Below, piece by piece: positions 5,241 through 5,708 of a stretch of DNA of 5,708 nt (the stretch's first letter is position 1; each line of letters begins with the position of its first letter). Both the position numbers and the translations under genes were made by a program. The stretch is from JBBRNH01 sp038247465 (GTDB lineage Bacteria; Bacteroidota; Bacteroidia; Cytophagales; Spirosomataceae): contig JBBRUV010000316.1 in NCBI GenBank assembly GCA_038247465.1, forward strand, positions 1-5,708, read 5' to 3'. The notes below the pieces were generated by a model. It had not been told where the DNA came from, made no database searches, and was given only the letters and a program-made list of their open reading frames with translations.

Positions 5241-5708
5241 ATGCGTATTGCCATACTGTCGGCCAACCCGAAGCTCTACTCGACCCGCCGGTTGGTCGAA
5301 TCGGCTCTTGCACGCGGCCACGAAGCCACCGTGATTGACCATCTCAAATGCCAGGTTATGATTGAAGGCGGGCGACCATCGGTGCTGTATAAGGGCGCGG
5401 CCATCGAACAGATTGATGCTATTATTCCCCGCATTGGCGCGTCTGTTACCGATTACGGTTGCATTATTGTCCGTCAGTTCGAAATTAAAAAAGTCTTTAC
5501 AACGGCCAAGTCATTGGCAATCAGCCGATCAAGAAATAAACTGCGGAGTTTACAAGTACTCTCGCGGGCAGGTGTCGGCCTTCCCAAAACGGTGTTTGCT
5601 AATCACCCCAAAGACATTGAGCAACTCGTGGCATTGGTAGATGGCCCGCCCATTGTGATTAAACTCCTGGAGGGGACACAGGGCATTGGCGTGGTGCTGG
5701 CCGAAACC
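5241..5708 (+). CDS. rimK: RimK-type ATP-grasp alpha-L-glutamate ligase (partial, 3' end outside window)
   Basis: The first 156 codons are open to the window edge without a stop; a full RimK has about 300 residues. The start MRIAILSANPKLYSTRRLVESA is the typical RimK pre-ATP-grasp domain, continuing with VLYKG, IIPRIGASVTDYG and VRQFE. SRSRNKLRSLQVL (K100) then opens the ATP-grasp domain, and VIKLLEGTQGIGVVLAET (K141) forms its nucleotide-binding loop. By alignment both lysines fall at the same numbers as in E. coli RimK. RimK adds glutamates to the C-terminus of ribosomal protein S6, changing ribosome behaviour; some homologues ligate glutamate to other substrates, and the substrate here cannot be decided. 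It follows rimB by 12 bases, so the two are very likely one operon. The usual NES before the ATP-grasp start reads AKS here, a minor deviation. Confidence 0.95.
   Translation, partial: MRIAILSANPKLYSTRRLVESALARGHEATVIDHLKCQVMIEGGRPSVLYKGAAIEQIDAIIPRIGASVTDYGCIIVRQFEIKKVFTTAKSLAISRSRNKLRSLQVLSRAGVGLPKTVFANHPKDIEQLVALVDGPPIVIKLLEGTQGIGVVLAET

Noticed and set aside
5362..5640. Open frame of 92 codons overlapping rimK in another frame
   Set aside because: The rimK frame from 5241 carries clear family motifs through this whole stretch; the other frame gives a non-homologous, Ser/Leu-rich peptide.

Overview
The window looks like ordinary chromosome from a Bacteroidota bacterium, most likely Cytophagales (a Spirosoma- or Rudanella-like relative; this is inference). 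The grounds are the protein styles, weak or absent Shine-Dalgarno sequences, and one promoter-like match to the Bacteroidota pattern TTG...TAnnTTTG. All recognised genes lie on the + strand, tightly packed. No tRNA, rRNA, CRISPR array or insertion sequence was seen.

Layout: (1) 1-87, the last 28 codons of ispD (isoprenoid precursor synthesis). (2) 147-785, an uncharacterised protein of about 212 residues with a PD-(D/E)XK nuclease-like signature. (3) 926-1927, nadA, quinolinate synthase. (4) 1943-2531, a DUF433 antitoxin / DUF5615 PIN-like toxin pair. (5) 2554-3101, a second toxin-antitoxin pair: an intact small antitoxin-like gene and a RelE/ParE-type toxin broken by a frameshift. (6) 3115-4695, nadB, L-aspartate oxidase. 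(7) After a hairpin at 4709-4730, a rimB-like retropepsin-fold gene (4743-5228) and the first 156 codons of rimK (5241 to the window edge). RimK is an ATP-grasp glutamate ligase.

NadB oxidises L-aspartate to iminoaspartate and NadA condenses that with dihydroxyacetone phosphate to quinolinate, so the two genes form the first half of de novo NAD synthesis. They are separated by about 1.2 kb of toxin-antitoxin genes, with gaps of 13-22 bases at most junctions. This looks like an accessory insertion into a nadA-nadB operon, and its second toxin appears to be decaying. RimB and RimK form a second functional unit; in Pseudomonas the related rim genes control glutamylation of ribosomal protein S6.

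I found no convincing undescribed multi-gene system. The points most worth a second look are the broken toxin, which also lacks a usually conserved arginine, the DUF5615 toxin without an ATG start, the PD-(D/E)XK-like protein, and a nine-G tract in rimB where a one-base slip either way would truncate the protein.
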